This document shows positions 1-8,006 of a DNA stretch of 64,000 nucleotides, in pieces. The translations under genes were made by a program, and so were the position numbers. The stretch is from Kiritimatiellia bacterium. Its GTDB lineage: Bacteria; Verrucomicrobiota; Kiritimatiellia; UBA8416; JADHWI01. Within the stretch, counting starts at the first letter, position 1. Each line of letters begins with the position of its first letter. The notes below the pieces were generated by a model, which saw nothing but the letters and a program-made list of their open reading frames with translations, had not been told where the DNA came from and made no database searches. Location: NCBI GenBank assembly GCA_030744755.1, contig JASLPY010000001.1:184157-248156 (forward strand). The letters are read 5' to 3'.

Positions 1-218
1 TCCAGCGCAAGCAGGTTATTACTTCCGCCACGATCACAGATATTGCCTCGCCGAACGGTCAGTTCGCGCTTTATGTGGCGCGTCTTCTTTACGCTGGCAT
101 GGACTTCGGCGTGCCCGCTGAGATGCAAAAAGGCCAGGCGCCCGCCCAGCCCTATCAATGCTAGCACCAATACAGCCCCGCTGAGAACAACGCGGCGAAT
201 TAGACTGCGGTCATTCAT
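1..218 (-). CDS. ftsI: FtsI/PBP-type peptidoglycan transpeptidase, N-terminal fragment
   Basis: Only the first 72 or so codons lie in the window; the gene continues past base 1. Translation from the ATG at 218 gives a short cytoplasmic tail (MNDRSLIRRVV), one membrane segment (about residues 10-32) and then RGNICDRGG..NLLAL, which matches the RG.I.DR.G..LA segment that opens the periplasmic part of class B penicillin-binding proteins. FtsI cross-links septal peptidoglycan. The start codon overlaps the ftsL stop (ATGAATGA), as in other mraZ-rsmH-ftsL-ftsI clusters. SpoVD-like paralogues cannot be separated from FtsI on this fragment, but position in the cluster favours FtsI. Confidence 0.85.
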   Translation of the reverse strand, partial: MNDRSLIRRVVLSGAVLVLALIGLGGRLAFLHLSGHAEVHASVKKTRHIKRELTVRRGNICDRGGSNNLLAL

Positions 219-597
219 GCGTTCGCGACCTTTCCAGTCGAGCGTACTTAGGAGAATCGTCAAACGTGTTGCGCCAGCCTTCGTAGAACTTACCCCGGAT
301 CTCCACGAGCTGCTGGCCCTTCGGCAGGGTCATGCGGATGCCGTGTTTCGCCAATGCCCGCTCCAGGTTCCTCGGAGATTTCATCTCGGCCCACTTGCCT
401 CTCTGGTTTGAGAGTTCCTGCTTGAGAATCACCTGCTCGGACTCGAGAACTTTTATGGCTTTACCGACGGATTCGCAGCGGGTGCCCAGCCATATGTAGG
501 CGAGGGCAAGAACAGACAGCATGACAACTACACTGGCAACAGGGGCCGGCATAAGGAATCCATTAACTCTCTGTTTTTTTCTGTTTCTGCGCGCCAT
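211..597 (-). CDS. ftsL: FtsL-like cell division protein
   Basis: This is a 128-residue bitopic protein. It has a basic N-terminus (MARRNRKKQR), one transmembrane helix at about residues 18-38, then a predicted coiled coil (SVGKAIKVLESEQVILKQEL) and a short periplasmic tail. FtsL sequences are very divergent; the call rests on size, topology, the coiled coil directly after the membrane helix, and its place between rsmH and ftsI. In the divisome FtsL pairs with FtsB/DivIC and helps recruit and activate FtsW/FtsI. Its stop overlaps the ftsI start, implying translational coupling. Confidence 0.8.
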   Translation of the reverse strand: MARRNRKKQRVNGFLMPAPVASVVVMLSVLALAYIWLGTRCESVGKAIKVLESEQVILKQELSNQRGKWAEMKSPRNLERALAKHGIRMTLPKGQQLVEIRGKFYEGWRNTFDDSPKYARLERSRTHE

Positions 598-648
598 TTG
601 TCCCGTCCTCCCGTGATGTGGCCCTGGGCCACATTCTTTCTGGGTTTC

Positions 649-1590
649 TCACCCTCTCCCAATACCAGGCTTGATTCTTTCAACTACTCTAAACTTGGCT
701 GAGCGCGATCGCGGGTTCTCAGACAACTCTGCATCCCCGGCGGTTATCGGCTTCTTATTCAGCAGGCGAACCCTTGGTTCCTCACCCACCCATTCTTCTC
801 CTCCGGCAGCAAGCGATTCCCAACGTCCCGCATGGGACACGAAGAACCGCTTAACGATCCTGTCTTCCAGGCTGTGAAACGAGATAACTCCCATTCGCCC
901 ACCCGGCACCAGCAGGTTCAACCCCGCCTCCAAGCCTCTCCGCAAACTTCCAAGCTCATCGTTCACGGCAATTCGCAAGGCCTGGAATACCCTCGTGGCG
1001 GGATGAATCCTCCCTCTGCGCCCACCGGCGGCATGTTCCACTATCTCCGCAAATTGTGCCGTTCCGGTGATCGGCGAGTCCGCCCGGCTGCGAACTATCG
1101 CACCTGCAATCCTTCGTGCATGCCTTTCTTCACCGTACTCGCGGAAGATGCCCTGCAAATCCTGTTCGGACAGGTTGTTGACCAGGTCGGCCGCTGTTTG
1201 ACCAGCGGTAGGGTCCATTCTCATATCCAGCGGACCGTCATGCATTAGGCTGAATCCTCTGCCAGGTTCATCCAATTGATCCGATGAGACACCGATATCC
1301 AGAAGCACACCGTCAACTTGCTCTATGCCGGCCTTCCGCGCGATGTCAGCCATGTCAGCAAAATCGCCATGCTTCAGATGAAGCGTTCCTTCGCAATCCG
1401 CCAGTCTTTCGCGAGCCCGGCCCAAGGCCTCCTGGTCCCTGTCGATTCCAAGCAACCGGCCCTCGGGACCCGCTTCCCTCAATATCCGCAGGGAGTGCCC
1501 GGCATTGCCGAGCGTGCCATCTATATATGTCCCTCCCGGCGTTACCGCCAGAAGCTCCATTACCTCTTCGATCAAAACAGAACGATGCAT
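649..1590 (-). CDS. rsmH: 16S rRNA (cytosine1402-N4)-methyltransferase
   Basis: The 313-residue product has the full RsmH/MraW pattern: MHRSVLIEEV at the N-terminus, the SAM-binding motif YIDGTLGNAGHS (about 22-33), GIDRDQEAL, the family signature LLDIGVSSDQLDEPGRGFS with DMRMD (about 96-126), FQALRIAVNDEL and ISFHSLEDRIVKRFF. It methylates N4 of C1402 in the 16S rRNA P-site. Length is normal for the family. It lies 15 bases after mraZ and about 50 before ftsL on the same strand, so it belongs to one dcw transcript. Confidence 0.97.
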   Translation of the reverse strand: MHRSVLIEEVMELLAVTPGGTYIDGTLGNAGHSLRILREAGPEGRLLGIDRDQEALGRARERLADCEGTLHLKHGDFADMADIARKAGIEQVDGVLLDIGVSSDQLDEPGRGFSLMHDGPLDMRMDPTAGQTAADLVNNLSEQDLQGIFREYGEERHARRIAGAIVRSRADSPITGTAQFAEIVEHAAGGRRGRIHPATRVFQALRIAVNDELGSLRRGLEAGLNLLVPGGRMGVISFHSLEDRIVKRFFVSHAGRWESLAAGGEEWVGEEPRVRLLNKKPITAGDAELSENPRSRSAKFRVVERIKPGIGRG

Positions 1591-1605
1591 GCCTGACCGA
1601 CTGCG

Positions 1606-2079
1606 TTAGAATCCTACATACCTTGCTGCGTCCTGCAGCTTTGACCTGTCCATTCCCCCTGCCTTTTCAAGCAACTCCGGGTTCCACAATTCAAAACTGT
1701 CGAGGGCACCCACCAGGGTCACGCGATCCACAAGGCCTGCGTAACTCAGCAGTTCGTCCTTTATGCGGATACGACCCTGGGCATCCCAGGAAACCAGGTC
1801 GGACTGCGAGGCCAGGACGCGAGCGAAAGACCGGGCCTTCTGGTCCGCGATTGAATGTTCTCGCATTTTGGCCAGCCGGTGAACAAGTTCACGGGCCGGA
1901 CAAGCTCTCAAACACTTCTCATGAATGTCGGGAAGTATGTACAGCGACTGCGGTTCACCAACCTGTTCACGCCAGTCCGAGGGTATGGTGAGGCGCTTCT
2001 TGGGGTCCAGGGAATGGGTAAAATTGCTGACAAACAGCCCCTGCCCTTTGAGCAAATCTTTAATATCCATCGCTTCCAT
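1606..2079 (-). CDS. mraZ: MraZ transcriptional regulator
   Basis: The protein carries two MraZ/AbrB-like repeats: GLFVSNFTHSLDPKKRLTIP and LVSWDAQGRIRIKDELLSYAGL, each with the D.k.R..iP type signature of the family. MraZ forms a ring oligomer that binds direct repeats in its own promoter and controls the dcw cluster. The longest open frame begins with a GTG at 2118, but that codon overlaps a promoter-like TTGACA-N18-TGTATT, so a downstream ATG (2091, 2079 or 2070) is more likely; I chose 2079. The first gene of the cluster here. The family call is firm, the exact start is not. Confidence 0.93.
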   Translation of the reverse strand: MEAMDIKDLLKGQGLFVSNFTHSLDPKKRLTIPSDWREQVGEPQSLYILPDIHEKCLRACPARELVHRLAKMREHSIADQKARSFARVLASQSDLVSWDAQGRIRIKDELLSYAGLVDRVTLVGALDSFELWNPELLEKAGGMDRSKLQDAARYVGF

Positions 2080-2108
2080 ATCTGACACCATGTGACCTGT
2101 ATTGACAC

Positions 2109-2138
2109 AATACACCACTTTGCCCCACCAAGTGTCAA
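2109..2138 (-). promoter_or_regulatory. Candidate mraZ promoter with MraZ-box-like repeats
   Basis: On the minus strand TTGACA (2138-2133) is followed after 18 bases by TGTATT (2114-2109), 4/6 to the sigma-70 minus-10. Between them lies TGGGG-CAAAG-TGGTG, which resembles the TGGGN boxes with 5-base spacing that MraZ binds in other bacteria. The second box deviates at one base. Inference from sequence only. Confidence 0.4.
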
Positions 2139-2464
2139 ATGTTTTCTTGGATTTTCTTGCTCTTTTTGAAACGTTTTCCGAAGGAAATCAGACGAAGAGG
2201 GGGACAGGTAAAACCCTGTCATGTTTCGCGGACCCAAGCCCACTTAGAGCTTGCGCCTGAAGGCGAAACTTTTTCATCCTGGCCTCTGGCGCCTGAGCCC
2301 CGGCTTTAGCCGGACTGCTCTCCCCCGGCCTCAGCCGGAGTAGGTGGCGCTAGATCCATGAGCAGGCAGATCGGTACGACAGATTGCGTTGTGCTGTCTG
2401 CGGAGCTTCCGGTATCGCGGAAACAACCTGCGATACCTTTCAGCCACGTTTGACTCAAGGTCAA
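2139..2464. repeat. Intergenic region with paired CCGGC..GCCGG palindromes
   Basis: No gene is seen between mraZ and the RRM gene. Two near-identical short palindromes occur at 2300-2313 (CCGGCTTTAGCCGG) and 2325-2338 (CCGGCCTCAGCCGG), each preceded by extra C residues and spaced 25 bases apart. The first is also bracketed by GAGC and GCTC. A run CGCC-TGAA-GGCG followed by AAACTTTTT near 2255-2275 is terminator-like but weak. These look like REP-type intergenic repeats that could also act as transcription attenuators between the convergently placed neighbours. Confidence 0.5.
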
Positions 2465-2788
2465 CTACCAGCGTTCGCGACGTCCGCCGCCGCCACCGCC
2501 GCCACCACCACCGCCACCACCGCCACCGCGGTCGTTGTCTCTTCTTGGACGCGGCTGAGACTCATTCACCCTGAGGCGACGTCCCATGAAATCAACATCA
2601 TTGGTGTTGTCGATAGCATTCTGAGCTTCCTTCTGGTCAGGCATCTCAACAAAACCGAATCCTCTGGACTGTCCCGAGAACCTGTCGATGATTACGCGTG
2701 CCGAACTGACCGTACCGTAGTTCGAGAACAGTTCGTTAAGTTCTGTGTCCGAAGCCCCATACGGCAGGTTCCCAACATAGATGTCCAT
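2465..2788 (-). CDS. RRM-domain RNA-binding protein with glycine-rich tail
   Basis: This 107-residue protein has one RNA recognition motif (residues 1-75): RNP2 is IYVGNL (2-7) and RNP1 is RGFGFVEM, with the conserved aromatic residues present. A tail of about 30 residues follows (PRPRRDNDRG, a run of about 15 glycines, RRERW). Bacterial proteins of this build are cold- or stress-induced single-strand RNA binders. An open frame extends upstream to 2980, but the ATG at 2788 has a good ribosome site (GAGGA, nine bases away) and starts exactly at the domain. The glycine run is coded by GCC/CCA-type triplet repeats, a likely slippage tract. Confidence 0.93.
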   Translation of the reverse strand: MDIYVGNLPYGASDTELNELFSNYGTVSSARVIIDRFSGQSRGFGFVEMPDQKEAQNAIDNTNDVDFMGRRLRVNESQPRPRRDNDRGGGGGGGGGGGGGGGRRERW

Positions 2789-2920
2789 GCTGCATTCCTC
2801 TAGTGCCACAAGTCCAATTCTAAGCCGGCTTCGTCCATCATGACACCGAACGGTAAAGCCGGTGGCGACCTGTCGAGACCGCTCACACCGACAGAAGATG
2901 CCAGATTGCCAAGCAAATTG

Positions 2921-2946
2921 AAAGAGGAGATATCCTCTTTTTTTTT
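2921..2946. terminator. Perfect 8-bp hairpin with T-tract
   Basis: AAAGAGGA-GATA-TCCTCTTT (2921-2940) is followed by TTTTTT on the plus strand. It lies about 75 bases downstream of the minus-strand WD40 gene and upstream of the RRM gene. The long T-tract favours termination of plus-strand transcription, where no gene is seen; in the minus direction only TTT follows. It may therefore act as a weak bidirectional terminator or as structure in the RRM leader. Confidence 0.5.
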
Positions 2947-3020
2947 GACCGGCACACAGGAGAAAAACTGGAAACTCCAATCACCCGGACAAAATGCCGG
3001 CGATACTGAACAGTTCGCCG

Positions 3021-5174
3021 CTAGGGTTCCGCCACCGGGCCCTGGAGATTGGCAGGAGGTTCCGCTCCGCCGTTTTCACTCCCGAGGTTGAAACGATAGA
3101 TCCCTATCGTTCCGTTTCCATTTCCGGTCACAAGGGTTTTCTTATCCCGAAACCGAAGCGACATCACGCCGTTATTGTCTTCAATACGTCCAATTATTCT
3201 CGGCTTACCCTCATGCACGTCTCCGGTGACGATCGCAGATTGTGCATCACTCCCTTCAACGGCAACCCAGTATCGGCCGGACGGGTGAAATGCCACGCAG
3301 GATACTTTCTTCGTCAGTTCGAGTTTCATCGCCCGGCGGTCATAGCGAAGACTCCGGAGCACGGCTTCCCTTATTTCTTTGAGGCGGTGGCTGACTTCGG
3401 GATCATCGCTCTTCACAGAACGCACGGTTGCAAGAACGGGTTTGCCCGCTTTTACGAGCCGGGCCGACGCCTCACGTCTATCCCTGTAGGATGCGGCCCC
3501 GAGCTGTTCAATAAGTTTGCTTATCTCACTTTCGGTCAAACTTTCAGAGGTAACCGCCGGGGCTCTCCAGATGTAAAGCGTCGTGTCGCCTGCGGCAACC
3601 AGCGACTGACCGTCCCCGGCGGAGACCGAGCATGAGTGAAGGGCATCGGCACCTGAAAGAAGAGTGTCGACTGCCTCACCCGAATCGAGATCCCAAATGC
3701 GTAGGCTTTTGTCCGATGAGACGGTAGCAACCCATGAGTCACCGGGGCCAATGACAAGATCGTTCAGGGTTGAGGTATGCCCTGAGAGGGAGAACATCGA
3801 AGAACCGGTCGAAACATCCCAGATAACCGCGATCTTGTTGTCACCGCCGCTCACCAAGCGAGTTCCGTCCGCGGTGAAAGCAAGGGCATTGACTCCGTCT
3901 CCGTGTCCCAGCTTGTGGAGAACCTTGCCGGATGCCGCATCCAGCAGCCAGATGAGGCCTTTTTCGTCGCCGGCGGCCACCAACTTGGAATCGGGAGAGC
4001 AAGCAACGCAGTTTACCTGTTCTTTCTCAAGCCATACCTTCAATCCGGAATCCGCTGTCATGGACCGGACTATGATACCCCTGCTCCCGGGATAAGCGAT
4101 GCGGTCGGGATTGACAAGCATGGCCACCGATTGCACCGGCGTCTGCTGCCACGGCGCACCAGGGACAGGGAACACCCTTTCCCCATTGCCGGAATCAAAG
4201 CGGCACAACAGGTGGTCACTCCCACACATGATCTCCTTGCCGTCGGAAGAGTAGGCAACCGCGTAGTGAGTCTTGCCCGGCAATTCCACCTTGAACTTCT
4301 CGGTCCCATTGCTTGCATCAAGAACGTAGAGGTTGGCATCTGAGCAAAGCGCCGCCACGGCCTTGCCGTCTGGAGACCATGCCGCACAATGAACCTTTTT
4401 GGGCAGCGTCCCCTGCCAGATCTGCCGTCTCGTCGCTTCTTCATAAACCCACACGTTCCGCTTTTCACAGCAAACGAGGACCTTCTTCCGGTCCGGCGAC
4501 GGAACGAGAGTGAAGACCGAACCGTTGCCCTCGCCCAGGTTGTTCTTCTCTGCCCCGGTCTTGAGATCCCACGACTTGATGAAGTCATCGTCAGAACCGG
4601 TGGTCAGGGTCTTTCCGTCAGGCGAAAAGAAGACGGTATACACACTATCGCCATGTCCTGACAGCGTTTGAAGCTTCGCTCCGCTATCCAGGTCCCATAC
4701 GATGCACATATTGGCGGAGTCCGCTGCAGCAACAATGCTTGTGTCCGGGCTAACAGCCAAACGAAAGACGGTCTTATCGTGGGTATAGGTTCTGATGCTG
4801 TCGCCGGAGGCAAGATTCCAGTGCGTGACACGCTTATTGCTGCCTGCCGTCAGGACTTCCTTTCGCCCCCGAACCGGGCAGACGTACCAGACGGATTCTC
4901 CTTCAGGATGGTACAGCCTCTTCAGCTCCCTGCCCGTTTCAACATCCCAAAGTCTCACCGAGCCATCCTGAGCAGACGAGATAACTGTCAGCCCATCCTC
5001 CATGGGAGCAATGTGCGTGATGACACCTGCGTGACGAAAAGACGGATCGCCAATCACTTTCTCGAATTTCAAGAACTTCTCGAGAGTTTCCCCGGCAGAT
5101 GCCGACCCGCAAGTCACGCCCGGCAGAATAAGAACTGCCGCAACAACGATTGCAGAGAAGATTGCCCTTCGCAT
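3021..5174 (-). CDS. Exported WD40 beta-propeller protein
   Basis: The 717-residue product has a signal peptide (MRRAIFSAIVVAAVLILPGVTCGSASA) followed by about a dozen WD40 repeats, for example DGSVRLWDVETGREL, SNMCIVWDLDSG, DDFIKSWDLKTG, DNKIAVIWDVSTG and DKSLRIWDLDSG. Around residues 545-610 a helical insert (ISKLIEQLGAASYRDRREAS..LVKAGKPVLATV) resembles the LGS-x-x-x-x-R-E-A-A segment that planctomycete WD40 proteins share. A last propeller part follows. A ribosome site GGGAGGG precedes the ATG. Such proteins are scaffolds; partners are unknown. It is transcribed away from the secreted protein at 5312 and is probably periplasmic. Confidence 0.85.
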   Translation of the reverse strand: MRRAIFSAIVVAAVLILPGVTCGSASAGETLEKFLKFEKVIGDPSFRHAGVITHIAPMEDGLTVISSAQDGSVRLWDVETGRELKRLYHPEGESVWYVCPVRGRKEVLTAGSNKRVTHWNLASGDSIRTYTHDKTVFRLAVSPDTSIVAAADSANMCIVWDLDSGAKLQTLSGHGDSVYTVFFSPDGKTLTTGSDDDFIKSWDLKTGAEKNNLGEGNGSVFTLVPSPDRKKVLVCCEKRNVWVYEEATRRQIWQGTLPKKVHCAAWSPDGKAVAALCSDANLYVLDASNGTEKFKVELPGKTHYAVAYSSDGKEIMCGSDHLLCRFDSGNGERVFPVPGAPWQQTPVQSVAMLVNPDRIAYPGSRGIIVRSMTADSGLKVWLEKEQVNCVACSPDSKLVAAGDEKGLIWLLDAASGKVLHKLGHGDGVNALAFTADGTRLVSGGDNKIAVIWDVSTGSSMFSLSGHTSTLNDLVIGPGDSWVATVSSDKSLRIWDLDSGEAVDTLLSGADALHSCSVSAGDGQSLVAAGDTTLYIWRAPAVTSESLTESEISKLIEQLGAASYRDRREASARLVKAGKPVLATVRSVKSDDPEVSHRLKEIREAVLRSLRYDRRAMKLELTKKVSCVAFHPSGRYWVAVEGSDAQSAIVTGDVHEGKPRIIGRIEDNNGVMSLRFRDKKTLVTGNGNGTIGIYRFNLGSENGGAEPPANLQGPVAEP

Positions 5175-5311
5175 GTGCCCTCCCGTCGGCTCATTACCAC
5201 AACCTAACTATACCCAGACAAGCACAGATCTACAAGATCGTGAGCCTTTACTCTTGTTGCATGAGCTCATGGCAAGGTACCATTGATGGATAAATTATGG
5301 AGAAAATGATC

Positions 5312-6439
5312 ATGAGAAGATACTACCTGGTGTTTTTTGTTTTGCTCGGAATGCTGACCAGTCTTGCTCACGCCTGTTCCGTTCCGGTGTTCCGTTACGC
5401 CCTGGAACGATGGCCTGCTGATTACTACGGCGCAATGGTAATTCATAAAGGTCCCCTGTCTGAAGCCGAAAACAGCCTTCTGGAAGAATTCAAAGAGGGC
5501 GTGGAGCAGGATGACGCCTTCCTGAATGTTGAAGTCTTCACAAAGGACTTGGCGGATCCCGAAGCCGGAGAGCTGGACAAGCTGTTGGGAGACCTCGTGC
5601 CGGAAAAGCTTCCCGCCGTTGCCCTGTGGTATCCCTGGCGAATGCAGAGGGAACCGCCGGTACTGGTATGGGATTTTTCCGCCGAAACAGTGACGCAGCT
5701 TCTGAAATCGCCGGCTAGAGAGGAAATCGTAAAGCGTATAATTGACGGCGACTCTGCCGTGTGGCTCTTTGTCGAGTCGGAGAATGCTGAAACGAACAAG
5801 ATCACGCTGGCACGGATCAATGAAGAGTTGAAGGCTGTTGAGATCGAGCTCAAGGAGATGCAGGAGGAGAATATCGACCCCGAAACAGAAGGGCTGGTCT
5901 ACAAATTCTCTGTTATGTCGATATCACGCTCTGACCCTGAGGAGAAAGCCCTCATAGAGATGCTCATGAAGAGTGAAGAGGATCTTCATGAACATAAAGC
6001 CCTGCCCATGGTTTTCCCCATGTACGGACAAGGCAGGGCCCTCTTTGCATTAATCGGAGAAGGTATCAACAGCGAGAACATTCGGGATGTTGTGGGTTTC
6101 CTTACCGGCCCATGCAGCTGCCAGGTGAAATCGATGAACCCGGGAACGGACATCATGATGCCCGCGAACTGGGAGAAGGCCATCATGGACAAGACCTACG
6201 TGTCCGACGAAGACCTTCCCCCCTTGAGCGGGGAGACCATCGAACCCGACGAAGACACCAACACGGCAGAGACCACTGTTGGCGATGCTGAACTCGAGGA
6301 ACTGGATGCAACGGCAACTGGCGGGGATGAAACCGCGGGTACGGCCGTGGCGATACCGCTTGTCGCCGTAATGATCGGTCTTCTTGTCGTGGTAGCGATA
6401 GGAAGCGTTGCCCTGAGGCGCCGAGCGAGTGAAGACTAG
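5312..6439 (+). CDS. Secreted, membrane-anchored protein with CSVPVFRYALERW motif
   Basis: No function is recognised. The product (375 residues from this start) has a signal peptide (MRRYYLVFFVLLGMLTSLAHA), begins its mature part with CSVPVFRYALERWPADYYGAMV, a signature I know only from uncharacterised PVC proteins, and ends with a membrane helix (VAIPLVAVMIGLLVVVAIGSVAL) and basic tail. Between them lies an acidic linker (about 280-335). The middle region suggests a thioredoxin-like fold but I see no CxxC. ATG at 5312 is preferred over 5297 because GGAG lies nine bases before it and the signal peptide then starts cleanly. Probably exposed outside the inner membrane. Confidence 0.8.
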   Translation: MRRYYLVFFVLLGMLTSLAHACSVPVFRYALERWPADYYGAMVIHKGPLSEAENSLLEEFKEGVEQDDAFLNVEVFTKDLADPEAGELDKLLGDLVPEKLPAVALWYPWRMQREPPVLVWDFSAETVTQLLKSPAREEIVKRIIDGDSAVWLFVESENAETNKITLARINEELKAVEIELKEMQEENIDPETEGLVYKFSVMSISRSDPEEKALIEMLMKSEEDLHEHKALPMVFPMYGQGRALFALIGEGINSENIRDVVGFLTGPCSCQVKSMNPGTDIMMPANWEKAIMDKTYVSDEDLPPLSGETIEPDEDTNTAETTVGDAELEELDATATGGDETAGTAVAIPLVAVMIGLLVVVAIGSVALRRRASED

Positions 6440-6507
6440 CGAAGCTTCGCCTCAAACCGACGAGTGCCCGGGGCCACGCGTGTAGTAGCCGGGGAAACAC
6501 CCGTGGC
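6439..6507. repeat. Palindrome and long hairpin after the secreted-protein gene
   Basis: GCGAAGCTTCGC (6439-6450) is a perfect 12-base palindrome. It is followed by GCCACGCGTGT (6473-6483) and ACACCCGTGGC (6497-6507), which pair at 10 of 11 positions around a 13-base loop. No T-tract follows, so this is a hairpin repeat or a factor-dependent terminator. Confidence 0.4.
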
Positions 6508-6612
6508 AACTGGCATGGGCCCTGGATTTATTGCTTCCAAGTTGACGGTTTAAGGCTTAGCATGTCCCTCTCGTTTGCCCTGATTCATCACTCAATAGGC
6601 ATCCGGTTATAA

Positions 6613-7962
6613 ATGGCTGACATAAAGACAAATGAAGAAGATGGTTCGAAAGGAGTCAGTCCCGAACTCGTTCTGGATCTGAACCTTGTTCCCGACTGGG
6701 CCAAGAAGCCACCCGGCCACAGCGTTCACGAAACGCAGCGGCGGCGGCGCGACTCACGGCCAATGAATAGAAGGTCGCGCAACGGCGACAGGTCGAGACC
6801 CTCCCATGCCGGACGCCGCCCACAGAGAAGACCGTTGTCCGGGGGGCGTAACGGTCGCGAACCGCGGAGAGAACGACCGCCCCGTGAGCGAGCGAATGTC
6901 GTGGTCCGGTTCCTGCCCGAACAGAGCAACCTAGCAACCATTGTAAAGAAGATATCAACATCCAACAGGGCTTACCCCCTGGTGAACATCGCAAATCTCT
7001 TCCTCACCAATGAGGGCGCCTGCAATGTGAAGATCGAGCCGGGTCCTGATGCGGAGAAAGGCAGTCTCTACCAATGTAAAGCTTGCAGGTCCGTTTTCAC
7101 CAAGCCGGAGGAACTGTCTTTGCACCTTAAAGCACATCACGTCGAGGATTACTTCGACACCGAAGAGGAGATTGGTGACGCGCCGAACGGACAGTTTGTC
7201 TGCGTTGCCAAGTGCGGCCTGAGCGGAACTCTCCTCGGGCCTCCTAATCACCACAGTTACTCGCAGAAGCTGCAGGAAATCTACGGATCACGGTTCTCCC
7301 ATATGTCCCTTGAGAAGTACAAGGAACGCATTGAAATGGTGAGAGATGAGGAAACGATAGACCAGTGGAAAGAAGACAGCCGAAAGCGAACGCTCTATAA
7401 ACTGAAGCAACCTGACGGGAAGCAGGCCGAAGCGATGGATAGAAGCGCGGCGGAAGCTTACTTCGTGGAGAGAATCGCATCATCGTTAATGAATAGAACT
7501 CATCGTGCAGTCCTTCCCCTGGGTGCCGCCAGGTCCCTGGACGACACATCGTTGTCGAACGCTGTTGCAGACGCCTGGCTCAAAGAGAAACGGTTTCCTA
7601 TGTCGTTGCTGTTCTCGCTGCGTTCAGCCTTCCGCCACATGCACTTGCACGTGTTCAAAGCGGGCAGCGGCAAGGGTATGAACTTCGTATCTACCAGGAA
7701 GCCGACACCCATGGATGCGGAGCATGTCGTTGATGACATCGCTTCAATTCTGAAGCAACTCAAGGAGAATCCGGGATGCTCGCGCCGCGAACTTGCCGAG
7801 GCGTTGTGCCCGGGAGCCGAGCGTGAATCGGAAGCCGTGAATCACCTCCTGTCACGACTGAGTTGGCTGATCGAGAAGGGCCACGTCATTGAGTTCTTCG
7901 ACGGAAAACTGTCGATTCCTCTTCCGGGCGGCAGGCGAGTGTCACATTCCTCCCGGGACTAA
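6613..7962 (+). CDS. Arginine-rich protein with C2H2-like zinc finger and winged-helix-like C-terminus
   Basis: I do not recognise the family. The 449-residue protein opens with a very basic, disordered stretch (about 40-95, many RR pairs). Near residue 155 is YQCKACRSVFTKPEELSLHL, followed by KAHH: a C-x2-C-x12-H-x3-H pattern like a C2H2 zinc finger, rare in bacteria. A second CVAKCG pair follows about 45 residues later. The C-terminal 80 residues (SILKQLKENPGCSRRELAEAL ... LSWLIEKGHVIEFFDGKLSIP) read like a winged helix. No signal peptide or membrane helix is present. The build suggests a nucleic-acid-binding cytoplasmic protein. The ATG lacks a clear ribosome site. Confidence 0.8.
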   Translation: MADIKTNEEDGSKGVSPELVLDLNLVPDWAKKPPGHSVHETQRRRRDSRPMNRRSRNGDRSRPSHAGRRPQRRPLSGGRNGREPRRERPPRERANVVVRFLPEQSNLATIVKKISTSNRAYPLVNIANLFLTNEGACNVKIEPGPDAEKGSLYQCKACRSVFTKPEELSLHLKAHHVEDYFDTEEEIGDAPNGQFVCVAKCGLSGTLLGPPNHHSYSQKLQEIYGSRFSHMSLEKYKERIEMVRDEETIDQWKEDSRKRTLYKLKQPDGKQAEAMDRSAAEAYFVERIASSLMNRTHRAVLPLGAARSLDDTSLSNAVADAWLKEKRFPMSLLFSLRSAFRHMHLHVFKAGSGKGMNFVSTRKPTPMDAEHVVDDIASILKQLKENPGCSRRELAEALCPGAERESEAVNHLLSRLSWLIEKGHVIEFFDGKLSIPLPGGRRVSHSSRD

Positions 7963-8006
7963 CATGGGACATCTTCGGCAAGAAACCGGTTCAGTACTTT
8001 GCTTCG

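Noticed and set aside
2465..2980. Longer N-terminal version of the RRM protein
   Set aside because: The extra 64 residues are unlike any RRM leader, and a good ribosome site and the domain itself begin at 2788.
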